Notes: generated by a model not told the origin, from the letters alone. Counted from the stretch's first letter, positions 36,481 through 44,603 are shown. The stretch: DNA of 64,000 bases from Segatella copri (GCF_026015295.1 NZ_JAPDUW010000001.1:1984001-2048000), one strand, 5' to 3'. Numbers and translations: made by a program.

Positions 36481-38493
36481 TTATTCTTTATTTATTTTTT
36501 TAAATTTTGCTTCAAAATCTGCCACTTTTGGAGTGTTCATACACAATTTTATTAACTTGACTTTACTTTCTAATCCATTAGTCTTTAAATTCTCTTCAAT
36601 TGTTATATCAGTATTGTTTGCTACAGATTTGAGATTAAACAATCTTTCTATATCCTTTACTCTAGTAGCTCTTCCGTTTAGAATTTTACTATATATTTTA
36701 TAACAAAATAACCTATAACAACTTCTCGGTCCGAATTCCGCCCTATATTTTATTTCCTTATTGACTTCTATTGAAAGTAAGCCACAGACACAGGCATTAG
36801 AGATAGCACTTGCTAATTTCTCAATAGTATCAACCTCCATATCTACTTTTTCTTTTATAAGCAGCTTGACTTGTTTCACAAGTGCCGACTTTTGAACTCC
36901 AGACAGATACATTGAATCTTGAGAAGTCTTGCAAAAACCTTTAGAACTCAACGATACAGGTATAAGGGACTTCAAATGATTATTATATTTACGTTGCCCT
37001 TTATCTTCAATTTGAACTTGGCGATTAGCTTCTGAAACATTGAGCAATTTTATATAAAGGAATGCATCATTCCCTATTGTCTTTGATTTTATTGTATGAA
37101 GTCTGCCAGACTCCTTAAGAATTCCAAGATATCTATTATCGTTTTCCTCACTACTTTTCATTATTATCATAGAAAAACCATTCTTATCCAGTTTACCCTC
37201 AAAAAGGTGTTTGAAGAAAGCCTCGGAAACAGGATGTTCCTCATCTATATAAACGACAAAGCCTTTCGCCAGCACATTTTCATCGATAAAAGTTTTACTA
37301 CGTAATCCATCAAAGGAAAGACCAGTAAACGCTAACAAGTCCTTCTCCTCATATTTTTTTAAGGAATAATGAGAACAATCTTGTGGATAAAGACCGACAA
37401 GAGGACGCACCTGTATATTAACCTTAGTCTGTAACAGTACATTAGAATATATTATAATGTCATCTTCATTATAATGCAGGATTCCGTAAGGTACTTTCTC
37501 CAAGACGGGCGTTATACCTAACTGCTTTTGTATCTGACTAACCAAATAGTTCAACACATCCGAATCCCAAGCAAAACACTCAACAAAATCCAGCATATTC
37601 TTCAAATCATCAGAAAGAACTGAAAATTGAGTAAGTAAAGCCAAATCTTCTTCTGTCTTGAACATATTCCATCTAATAAGCCTTAATACAACTTGCTCTG
37701 TCGAAAGCTCCCCTATACGTCCATACTTTTGTTCAAAAGTCTTAGTAAATTGAATAATAGCCGTATCTGTCTTCTGCAATTTCTTTTCATTATACACAAA
37801 TCTGAACATACTCTTGGTTGGAATGCCTAGATCATCAACCAACTGTAGGTTTCTTCCTGTTGGCATTTTTCCTTCCTGAATTTTCCTTAACAGAAGATTC
37901 TTTATATCTTTATGCCATACAATTACGAGCTTAGGTTTCAGGTCATGCAGAACATCCAAAAAAGCCTTAAAATCATCATCCTCTTTTTTAGACAACGCCT
38001 CTTCTACCCCATACATACTTGTATGAGTAAGGCTCATCTTTGTAAAATGCTGTATGTAATTATAGAAAGCAAGATGGTTCCAATATTTTTTTTGCTCATC
38101 TGGTTCCATACAATCTTGTGTTCCTGTAATATAAAGTAGGAATTCCTTGAAAGACTCATAGCCTAAGAAATCCCCAAAATAACAATTAAAAGCTTCATAA
38201 GTAGTATAACGTAAATCGTATGGAGTTGAATCATCTACTTCGCTAACCGCCCATCTACATAATTTATCATATTTCTTACTGTTACTATTCAGAACACAAT
38301 CTTCATAATACTCACAACCTTTTTGTATACACCAATGATTGATACCAACAACCAAAGTTCCCCCTTCTTTCCACTCCTCGGTTATTCTTGGATTGAAAAG
38401 ATACTTCGGAGTCTTATGACCTTTACCCATACACTTCTTTAACATATCATTATAGAAGCTAGAAGACTGACTATCTATATACGTTCTATCCAT
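36481..38493 (-). CDS. 670-aa protein of unknown function in the radical SAM cluster
   Basis: I do not recognise the family with confidence. Residues 40-60 read GGTLVVGINHWCIQKGCEYY, which recalls the uracil-DNA-glycosylase-like fold start (hVGxNP) but lacks the Pro; a cluster of cysteines follows (CEYYEDC, LCRW). The rest is a mixed alpha/beta protein of ordinary composition without signal peptide or membrane helix. Its start overlaps the end of the second radical SAM gene by 8 bases, so it belongs to the same operon and is translationally coupled. Confidence 0.8.
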   Translation of the reverse strand: MDRTYIDSQSSSFYNDMLKKCMGKGHKTPKYLFNPRITEEWKEGGTLVVGINHWCIQKGCEYYEDCVLNSNSKKYDKLCRWAVSEVDDSTPYDLRYTTYEAFNCYFGDFLGYESFKEFLLYITGTQDCMEPDEQKKYWNHLAFYNYIQHFTKMSLTHTSMYGVEEALSKKEDDDFKAFLDVLHDLKPKLVIVWHKDIKNLLLRKIQEGKMPTGRNLQLVDDLGIPTKSMFRFVYNEKKLQKTDTAIIQFTKTFEQKYGRIGELSTEQVVLRLIRWNMFKTEEDLALLTQFSVLSDDLKNMLDFVECFAWDSDVLNYLVSQIQKQLGITPVLEKVPYGILHYNEDDIIIYSNVLLQTKVNIQVRPLVGLYPQDCSHYSLKKYEEKDLLAFTGLSFDGLRSKTFIDENVLAKGFVVYIDEEHPVSEAFFKHLFEGKLDKNGFSMIIMKSSEENDNRYLGILKESGRLHTIKSKTIGNDAFLYIKLLNVSEANRQVQIEDKGQRKYNNHLKSLIPVSLSSKGFCKTSQDSMYLSGVQKSALVKQVKLLIKEKVDMEVDTIEKLASAISNACVCGLLSIEVNKEIKYRAEFGPRSCYRLFCYKIYSKILNGRATRVKDIERLFNLKSVANNTDITIEENLKTNGLESKVKLIKLCMNTPKVADFEAKFKKINKE

Positions 38494-39604
38494 TTATCAA
38501 ATTCTCCTCTATTAGTTTTATCATTGGATACCATTTCTGTATTGCCTGCATCTTACTCACATCATGAAGTGTAGGGGATTCTAATTTCATAATACGTGCA
38601 TACTCGTACTTAAAAAGAACCACAAAGACTATCTTTTGATAACCACACAATGATGTATCTCGACGAGAAACAGAACCACGTATGATATAATTCTCGGCAT
38701 AACAAGTCTTGCATATATTGATGAAAGGGCAATGAATACAACATTCTTCTTTATGCTCATTGTCTTCCTTCATCTCTATATGTTCTAATTCACTTGATTT
38801 TTTTTCACCACAAACAGACGGAAAACACATATGGCATGGATAATATTTTCTTGTCTGAAAGTCGAAAGCTCGACAATTACCTATGTTACATAGAGCCGTA
38901 AAACTTTCGTCTGCCAAAGTCCACGATATGTCATAACTAAAGAACTCGCAAGGTACTATAGCTGGATTATCCAAATAAAACTGAGCCAAATTCAACATTT
39001 GGTGATAAAACTCCTTTTCCAAATGGCATTTTTTCCAATCTGTCATTAAAGAAAAACGAGAATATATTTGATTGAACCCTTGCGAATGTAAGTACTTTAC
39101 ATTTTCAGCAACATCTAACAACGTTGCTGGTGTGATAACCATATTAAGCCTAACATCCTTCCAGGTCTGAACAAAAAAATCCAAATCAATCTTATCAAAA
39201 GAATTAGAGCGATTTATATTATGAGATTTTCTGTTACCATCTAAGCTCAGTTTCAAAGTTATCTTATCTCGATTCTCATACAACCATCTCTTTATTTCAC
39301 CATGAATCAGCGTACCATTAGTTGTCACACTAAAATGATAATATTCGGGAAATTGTTTCTTCCAAAGAGTTTCACATAATTGTTTTATCTTAGGGAACAC
39401 TAAAAAAGGTTCACCTCCATGAAGCTTTATCTTAGTTCCATGTTCAGTTTTCTCCATCAACATTTTTTCCAAGATAGAGACCGCTTCATCTACATCAAAT
39501 TCTATATCATTCTTATTCTTCTCAAAACAATACACACAATTAAGGTTACAACTAAAATTAGTTGAAACATATATTCTCCTACTATATTCTAATGCCGTAT
39601 TCAT
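38486..39604 (-). CDS. Radical SAM/SPASM peptide maturase (second)
   Basis: A 372-aa enzyme. The radical SAM cluster motif CNLNCVYC (Cys19, 23, 26) binds the SAM-cleaving Fe-S centre; KLHGGEPFLVFPK is the SAM-binding GGEP; the TTNGT strand follows. The C-terminal SPASM region has the cysteines for auxiliary clusters (CNIGNC, YPCHMC, CCIHCPFINICKTC). Such enzymes build crosslinks, epimers or thioethers in ribosomal peptides. A 57-aa candidate substrate gene lies just upstream, with a stem-loop between. A sulfatase-maturase role is less likely because no sulfatase is near. Confidence 0.9.
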   Translation of the reverse strand: MNTALEYSRRIYVSTNFSCNLNCVYCFEKNKNDIEFDVDEAVSILEKMLMEKTEHGTKIKLHGGEPFLVFPKIKQLCETLWKKQFPEYYHFSVTTNGTLIHGEIKRWLYENRDKITLKLSLDGNRKSHNINRSNSFDKIDLDFFVQTWKDVRLNMVITPATLLDVAENVKYLHSQGFNQIYSRFSLMTDWKKCHLEKEFYHQMLNLAQFYLDNPAIVPCEFFSYDISWTLADESFTALCNIGNCRAFDFQTRKYYPCHMCFPSVCGEKKSSELEHIEMKEDNEHKEECCIHCPFINICKTCYAENYIIRGSVSRRDTSLCGYQKIVFVVLFKYEYARIMKLESPTLHDVSKMQAIQKWYPMIKLIEENLING

Positions 39605-39625
39605 GATCGAATTTTTTATTTAGCT

Positions 39626-39672
39626 AACACATAGGTCCATAAAATCATTCAACTTTATGGACCTACTATGTT
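39626..39672 (-). terminator. Stem-loop between the 57-aa peptide gene and second maturase
   Basis: CATAGGTCCATAAA (left arm within 39626-39643) pairs with TTTATGGACCTA and CTATG (39654-39672), loop 10 bases. There is no strong T run on the minus strand. Placed between a peptide gene and its maturase it probably lowers, rather than stops, downstream transcription, or stabilises the upstream message. Confidence 0.55.
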
Positions 39673-39681
39673 CAAATACAA

Positions 39682-39855
39682 TTAACCATACCATTGACCA
39701 CAAGCCTTTATAATATTAGGCTTTGTATCATGTGGATTAACTCTTGTCTGGTTCTTCTCCAGCCACAACGTTACAGCATCTTGCTGAATCTCCATTTCAT
39801 TTTTCATCTTGCTATCGCAAGTTGAAAACATTTTTTTACTACTTTTGTCAAACAT
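39682..39855 (-). CDS. 57-aa candidate RiPP precursor peptide
   Basis: A short frame between the two radical SAM genes, starting MFDKSSKKMFSTCDSKMKNE and ending NIIKACGQWYG. It has a charged leader-like N-terminal part and a short C-terminal core with Cys52, Gln, Trp and Tyr, residues often crosslinked by SPASM enzymes. It starts 6 bases after the end of the first maturase. The gene would be missed by length cutoffs. Precursor status is inferred from size, position and composition. Confidence 0.65.
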   Translation of the reverse strand: MFDKSSKKMFSTCDSKMKNEMEIQQDAVTLWLEKNQTRVNPHDTKPNIIKACGQWYG

Positions 39856-39861
39856 AATATT

Positions 39862-41201
39862 TTAAACTTCTTGAAACATTTTTTCATTCAAACGTATCAT
39901 CATATCATAAAAATATTCTTTATTTCCTAGACTACATTCCCTATTGGCATTCTCCATCATTTTTAAATTACATTCTTTAAAGCCATCGAAATACTTGACT
40001 CGGCAGTCACCTCCACAAATATACTTAAGTTCACATTCTTTACAAGGCATCAAATTATTGACATTAGCTAGTTCACGGGCTTTTTTTGCCAAAGTTAATA
40101 TTGATGTAAAATCATCGCTCCGAACATTTCCTATAGATTTCATTTGTTGTAAAATTGGACATAATACGACATTGCCATCAGCAGAAATTGCTAAATTTCC
40201 ATAATCACAATTGTCTTCCAATCCACCATTCTTATGGAAATTCATAAAAGGCTTATCCATAAAATCTCCATAAATGCCATCATAAATTTCAGTTACAATA
40301 GCTTGATATTTTTTTTCAGTTCATTAGTAACAACAATGTTCCTCCCTTCCAAAATATCAAAGGTAAACTTTACTAGAAAATTTATATCTCCATATTTTTG
40401 ATATAAGTTCTTAGCAAACTCAACATATTTAGGATAATCAACTTCCAAGTTCTTATCAAGATACGGAGTTACAGATATTTCTGTATATACATGATATTTC
40501 AAAAAAGACTCTACAGTTTGAAGGGCCCTAGAAAAATTACCTTTTCCTCGGACTTTCGAATTCGTCTCTTCCGAATATCCATCAATACTAATCTGAACAC
40601 GCGAAAGCATTGGAGCTATTTTGCTTATAGTCTCTTCTGTCCAAAGTGTACCATTTGTTAGTATCTCATTTTTAATTCCTAAATTGTATGAATGCTCTAT
40701 AATTTGCAACAAATCTTTCCTCAAAGCTATTTCACCACCAGAAAAAACAATAACCTTACCACCAGAATTATAAAACTTCTCTAAAACAGAATAAACCTCA
40801 TCGGTAGAAAGTTCATTGTTTTTCTTGATACCAGCAAACATATAGCAATGAGGACAACGCATATTACATCCATTTGTTAGATAAAACTGCATTGTTCCTG
40901 TTTCATGCTTAAAATGTACTTTTTTATTTTCAAATTTTCTTGCGATAATTTGAGTAACTACAGCTTGAGCATTTTGATGAGAACCAGAAAAATGCTGTAA
41001 AGCTTCACCTAGCTGGTTATTATGCAAAAGATTAAGGAATGACAATTGTTCTTCATTTTGTAAAACTATCCAATTCGCAGTTTCTGGTGAAACCACTAAT
41101 ATCTTATTAGCATACCTGATATTTACCATTTTTGAAGGTAAAGCAAATATTTTGTCAAGAGGGATACTTTTTCTAACAACAGTTTTAACTTCTTGCTCCA
41201 T
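39862..41201 (-). CDS. Radical SAM/SPASM peptide maturase (first), frame-shifted at an A8 run
   Basis: The first part (to 40293) has an N-terminal 95-residue domain, possibly a peptide-recognition (PqqD-like) fold, then CNMRCPHC (Cys112, 116, 119) and VFSGGEIALRKD. The frame stops after NELKKNIKLL. Shifting back one base on the eight-A run (40309-40316) continues KKYQAIVTEIYDGIYGDFMD into the SPASM half (CKECELKYICGGDC). Joined length is 446 aa, normal for the family. It may be a programmed -1 shift or slippage, a phase variation state, a recent mutation or an assembly error. Confidence 0.85.
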
Positions 41202-41216
41202 AAGAATATAAGTTTT

Positions 41217-41245
41217 AAGATAGACGAGACAAGCTCGCCTATCTT
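41217..41245 (-). terminator. Stem-loop between 40-aa peptide gene and first maturase
   Basis: AAGATAGACGAG and CTCGCCTATCTT pair with one mismatch around a 5-base loop. The T run lies on the plus-strand side (TTTGTTTTTTTT), so on the minus strand it is a stem-loop without a classic terminator tail. It repeats the peptide-hairpin-maturase layout seen at 39.65 kb. Confidence 0.5.
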
Positions 41246-41270
41246 TGTTTTTTTTACAACTACTACATTT

Positions 41271-41393
41271 TTAAGCAGCAGCACTACCTTTTGAAATTGT
41301 TGCCCAATTGAAATAGCATCTAGCAAAACAACCCCATGCAACAATTTTCTGTTCTTTAGCCTGTGAGGCTTCTACATAATATTCAATATCCAT
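41271..41393 (-). CDS. 40-aa candidate RiPP precursor peptide
   Basis: A short frame: leader-like MDIEYYVEASQAKEQ, then IVAWGCFARCYFNWATISKG and AAA. Two cysteines spaced CxxxC, two tryptophans and two phenylalanines crowd the C-terminal half, a composition suited to radical SAM crosslinking. It precedes the first maturase by 69 bases that hold a hairpin. Precursor status is inferred. Confidence 0.68.
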   Translation of the reverse strand: MDIEYYVEASQAKEQKIVAWGCFARCYFNWATISKGSAAA

Positions 41394-41420
41394 AATTATA
41401 AAATTTAAAGATTATTTTTG

Positions 41421-41546
41421 TCATTTACCTTTTCTCAATACTTTAGCGGCTCCTGCTACAGCTATAATTGTACCAGCAACAGTTCCTACGAAATGTACAC
41501 CCTCTTTGATGGCATTCCAAACTTTTGTTTTTGTTTCCTTTTCCAT
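41421..41546 (-). CDS. 41-aa cationic amphipathic peptide gene
   Basis: The frame begins MEKETKTKVWNAIKEGVHFV and continues as a small-residue hydrophobic helix (GTVAGTIIAVAGAAKVL) with a basic end RKGK. This resembles small bacteriocin-like or membrane-active peptides. It lies 27 bases before the 40-aa gene and 13 bases after the 121-aa frame. It may be a second substrate or an unmodified partner. Confidence 0.6.
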   Translation of the reverse strand: MEKETKTKVWNAIKEGVHFVGTVAGTIIAVAGAAKVLRKGK

Positions 41547-41559
41547 TTTAAATTCTATT

Positions 41560-41925
41560 TTAAGTTATTGCCCATATAGAAAAAGAATGGTGCGAACTCC
41601 TACATTTCACACTTTCTTGTAAGTTAGGCTCTGGTAAAACCCGTAGAAAAGAAAATATGAAAGAGGAATCCACACCATATACTGGTGTAGACTCGCTCAA
41701 ACAATAACTTCCGTTCATTCTACGTTCAAATTTACCAGATTTCAACTTACTGAACAGTATTGCCTGCACGTGTCCACAAGATCTTCTTGCTTCTTTGCAT
41801 GGTATCCACTTCATACAAGTATTAAAACTTGCCCTGTCGCATACCGATTGCAAATATAGAAAAAATTCGGATAACATCCAAACATTTCCGAAGTTTTCTT
41901 TGCGGATTCCCCTATTTTTCTTCAT
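41560..41925 (-). CDS. 121-aa hypothetical protein, first of the peptide cluster
   Basis: A frame just downstream of a good promoter (41966-41973), ending 13 bases before the 41-aa peptide. It contains seven cysteines and many serines in its second half (LRVLPEPNLQESVKCRSSHH). No family is recognised. It may be a real small protein or only a leader region; its good promoter spacing and close packing with the next gene favour coding. Confidence 0.45.
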   Translation of the reverse strand: MKKNRGIRKENFGNVWMLSEFFLYLQSVCDRASFNTCMKWIPCKEARRSCGHVQAILFSKLKSGKFERRMNGSYCLSESTPVYGVDSSFIFSFLRVLPEPNLQESVKCRSSHHSFSIWAIT

Positions 41926-41965
41926 ATCATTCTTTTTTTAGTTCATAAAACAATATATTTCGGGG

Positions 41966-41973
41966 CAAAAGTA
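41966..41973 (-). promoter_or_regulatory. Promoter -7 box of the peptide-modification cluster
   Basis: The minus strand reads TACTTTTG with a TTG about 20 bases upstream as -33 element. No other clear promoter is seen down to 38.5 kb, so this may drive the whole cluster. Confidence 0.65.
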
Positions 41974-42080
41974 TCAAAAATTATTGAATAAAACAAGTCC
42001 ATAATGGTCCACAAAGTAAAAAAGTTCATTTATGAGATATTACATATCCACGTATCTAAGATAAAAAATCCATAAAATGA

Positions 42081-42175
42081 GTCCACTTGAAAAAGTCCCG
42101 AATCATATTTTTTGTCTTTGTAACTTATTGACAATCAATGGCACGTTTTCGTAAAAATGACTTTTTCAAGTGGAC
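42081..42175. mobile_element. 95-bp MITE-like element
   Basis: Perfect 17-bp inverted ends GTCCACTTGAAAAAGTC and GACTTTTTCAAGTGGAC enclose 61 AT-rich bases without a coding frame. The size and ends match a miniature inverted-repeat element or the residue of an IS. A target duplication cannot be defined. Confidence 0.65.
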
Positions 42176-42194
42176 ACAAATATAGAAACGAAAA

Positions 42195-42605
42195 TTACAA
42201 CAAGCATTGAATATCATTGAAATAACACCATCTATAAGTTATAAAAACTAAAATAGATAAGTTTTATCACTTATAAGTGAAACTTTTCGTATATTTGCAG
42301 AAAATTTCATTTATAAGTGATAAAATCATCAATTACATTTCCTTCCTTTGTGAAGCCTATATCCTACACAAGGTGAACCGCTATGACATCCACGGCAAAC
42401 GTATCTTTGAAACCAACGATAAGTTTTATTTTGAAGACAACGGCATTAGAAATGCCATTGCCAGGGGAACACGTGAAGGAGACATTGAGAAAGTGATAGA
42501 GAATATCATCTATCAGAACCTCATACGCTCGGGCTATCAAGTTTATGTAGGACTGACGGCATCACGCACCTGCATCTTCGCAAGCTCCTGACAGAAGGAA
42601 TATAA
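42195..42605 (+). pseudogene. Deleted second copy of the AAA+/DUF4143 ATPase gene
   Basis: From about 42195 to 42325 the sequence repeats the upstream and palindromic promoter region of the ATPase gene at 30.19-30.33 kb almost base for base. Then the start, Walker motifs and middle are missing; the copy resumes with NYISFLCEAYILHKVNRYD (as at 32.44 kb), runs to YVGL, skips about 190 bases and ends with the same last codons and stop. Two internal deletions make it nonfunctional. Confidence 0.9.
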
Positions 42606-42708
42606 AAACGAACCTCTTCTTTTTCCATTTGCTTGGCAACTTCCTTTACGTCGTCCGTTGCATTCCAATTCAATTGCGTACACCGTGTATTCGCATTTTG
42701 AACCACCA

Positions 42709-42752
42709 AAAATCCTTAATGACCGAAAATGACCGTGACCTTAATGACCGGA
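42709..42752. repeat. Left inverted terminus of cassette B (iterons)
   Basis: Three TAATGACCG/AAATGACCG iterons. The 45-base block is nearly identical to the reverse complement of 56357-56401 (one extra base and a few end mismatches). It starts about 100 bases after the ATPase remnant. The rest of 42606-42855 shows no gene; only a small inverted repeat GACCGCTC/GAGCGGTC (42773-42815) is visible. Confidence 0.75.
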
Positions 42753-42855
42753 ATTCTCGGTAGAACGAAAAAGACCGCTCTCCTCGTATTGAAGTGAGCG
42801 GTCGATTTATTTATGGATGAGTCTGCTTATTATAATAAGGTAGACTCCATGTTCT

Positions 42856-42951
42856 TTATCCCATGCAGCTCGTTACTCCGAGCGTAGTAGCGATAGCGGT
42901 CAGTATGCTGATGGCTATATGCAGAATTGTTTTCCAAGTGTTCGCTTTCAT
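42856..42951 (-). CDS. Smalltalk protein
   Basis: A 31-aa frame starting MKANTWKTILHIAISILTAI and ending VTSCMG: a basic start, a single hydrophobic helix and a terminal Cys. This matches the tiny Bacteroidetes family named smalltalk, usually found beside amidase and HU genes. Its function is unknown. Here the HU gene is directly upstream, while the amidase gene lies at the other end of the cassette. Confidence 0.75.
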   Translation of the reverse strand: MKANTWKTILHIAISILTAIATTLGVTSCMG

Positions 42952-42956
42952 TTTTT

Positions 42957-42990
42957 TGAATGTTGAATGTTGAGTGTTGAATGTTGAATT
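42957..42990. repeat. Period-7 repeat (TTGAATG type)
   Basis: Five heptads related to TTGAATG fill the gap between smalltalk and the HU gene. Confidence 0.75.
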
Positions 42991-43045
42991 TTTGGGGCGG
43001 ATAGGCTGGACTAGGGGCTAGCACCCTAGCCAGTCTATCTTTGGA

Positions 43046-43720
43046 CTATTCAAGGCCGTCGCCAGTATCGTCCTTGCCGGTAGTGCCGCCGCCTGATTCA
43101 GAGCCTTGGCCATCGCTGCCGGTCTGACCGGTGTTTGAACCGCCTGGGGTAGAACCGCCTGGCGTATTATCCGGAGTAGTTGGCGCGTTGAGGTCAACGT
43201 TGGTCTTACCCTCCTTAATCGCCTTGATAACGGCTGCCTGAGCACTGCGGCTGGCTACGAGGTTAAACTCGGCGTCATCGCGAAGGTTCTTGAACTCCTG
43301 ACCAGGCTCCCACTGAACCTTCACGCCGGTGATGTTCTGCGAGGTGAACTTGTCGGCATCCTCGGCACCCTTTGAGGTGAGAAGGAGAGAGAAATCACCA
43401 AGATCGCCCAGACGGATTTTCTTGCCCTCGAGCAACATCTCACGCATGCAGTCTACGGCGATGTAGAGGATGGCGCTGATGTCAGCTCTCGAATAAACGC
43501 TACCATGTGAAGTGATGTGCTTGGCAAACTTCTCGATGGTCATGATGTCAGTGTACTGTGAGATGGCGAAAGCATTCTGCTTCTCAGTCTTCACGAGTTC
43601 CAGGTCCTTTGGGTCAGGGGTAGTACCCTCCTTCTTTGCCTGGTTGATGCGTGACTTAGCCTGGTTGATCTCCAGAAGATTTGCGTTCACGCTACGCATT
43701 ACGATGCTGTAATTAATCAT
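43046..43720 (-). CDS. HU-family DNA-binding protein with Gly/Ser-rich tail
   Basis: A 224-aa nucleoid-type protein of the HU/IHF superfamily (histone-like TIGR01201 type). Residues 45-150 form the HU fold (ITSHGSVYSRADISAILYIA, IRLGDLGDFSLLLTSKGAED). The last 45 residues are low-complexity Gly, Ser, Thr, Asp (TTPDNTPGGSTPGGSNTGQT). The promoter lies about 170 bases upstream, so the message has a long leader that includes the dispersed repeat. Its place in an iteron-bearing cassette suggests a role in DNA architecture there. Confidence 0.88.
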   Translation of the reverse strand: MINYSIVMRSVNANLLEINQAKSRINQAKKEGTTPDPKDLELVKTEKQNAFAISQYTDIMTIEKFAKHITSHGSVYSRADISAILYIAVDCMREMLLEGKKIRLGDLGDFSLLLTSKGAEDADKFTSQNITGVKVQWEPGQEFKNLRDDAEFNLVASRSAQAAVIKAIKEGKTNVDLNAPTTPDNTPGGSTPGGSNTGQTGSDGQGSESGGGTTGKDDTGDGLE

Positions 43721-43766
43721 ACTATGTTATGCTTTAAAGAGTTTATTTAATCACAATTTCCCAGAT

Positions 43767-43867
43767 GCTTTTTCTTGTCCTTTTCAGAGTCTTCATTGAT
43801 GACCGGCGCCTGTCATCTTTTGTTCCCTGTCTCGGTCTTCATAGATGACCGCGTTTAGGTACAAAAT
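43767..43867. repeat. Dispersed repeat, copy 2 (partner at 1721-1808)
   Basis: Shares GTCTTCATTGATGACCGGCG and the other words listed for copy 1, in the same order and orientation. It falls inside the leader of the HU message. Confidence 0.6.
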
Positions 43868-43889
43868 AGCTTTCTTTCGATTGCTGGTG

Positions 43890-43897
43890 CAAAGGTA
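43890..43897 (-). promoter_or_regulatory. Promoter -7 box for HU and smalltalk
   Basis: The minus strand reads TACCTTTG. The gap 43721-44603 otherwise holds only the dispersed repeat, the iteron block and the promoter at 44529. Confidence 0.6.
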
Positions 43898-44013
43898 CGA
43901 AAAAGCGCTGTAGGAAGCAATACTTTTCCGGCCACTTGAATTCAGTTTTCCGGAATCTTGTGAAATGGAGTCTTTCGAGAGTAGGTGAAGAGTGTCATGG
44001 CAACGGGCTGCAT

Positions 44014-44169
44014 CCGGTCATTAGTGACCGGTCATTATCGGTCATTAAGAAAAACACTTCCGGTCATTTAGCCTCTATAATATATATTAAATATTTTAAT
44101 ATTATATTATAGCTCTTTTTCGCCCCCGAAAAACCTTAATGACCGATAATGACCGGGCATTAATGACCG
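44014..44169. repeat. Iteron block with AT-rich palindromic centre
   Basis: Four CGGTCATTA-type iterons face right (44015, 44029, 44039, 44061) and three TAATGACCG iterons face left (44137, 44147, 44161). Between them 44077-44111 is almost pure A/T and itself palindromic (TATAATAT...ATTATA). Spacing of 10 bases between some iterons is one helical turn. This is the layout of an iteron-type replication origin or of a protein-bound control region; neither is proven. Confidence 0.65.
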
Positions 44170-44528
44170 GATTTTAAGGTAGAATGAAAAGAGTTGTAGT
44201 ATGATGGGATATTGTGTAAAAGCTTGATATATCAGTTGTTAGATTCTGCTTGCTGTATCATTTGTTATACTCTTAAAGGTTACTAAAACTAGTATCGTAA
44301 TCCTATCTATTCTGAAACATACCATATAAAATGTGTCGTGCTTTTTTACTAAATTCTTGAATGTATATATATATATCGCCACTCTTTTTGAGTTGTTATC
44401 ACTTTACTTTTCTCTCATTTTCTCTTGAAAAATAGCTTTAAAAGAACTCTTAGTCTTATTTTTTTCGCTTTTTCTTCTTTTTTCCGTTAAATAACGTGAT
44501 AAAATTAGGAGAGTTTCAAAAGATTTAT

Positions 44529-44536
44529 TATCTTTG
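44529..44536 (+). promoter_or_regulatory. Promoter -7 box for lipoprotein and hsdMSR
   Basis: TATCTTTG. The next start codon is 68 bases downstream. No terminator is visible before hsdM, so the restriction-modification genes may share this promoter. Confidence 0.55.
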
Positions 44537-44603
44537 CCTGAAAGAATATAAAATATTAACGTAGCAATAGTGCAAAAGCTAGATACTACAAAAGATTTGT
44601 GAT

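Noticed and set aside
42521-42709. 62-aa minus-strand frame
   Set aside because: It overlaps the end of the ATPase remnant in antisense and has no start context.
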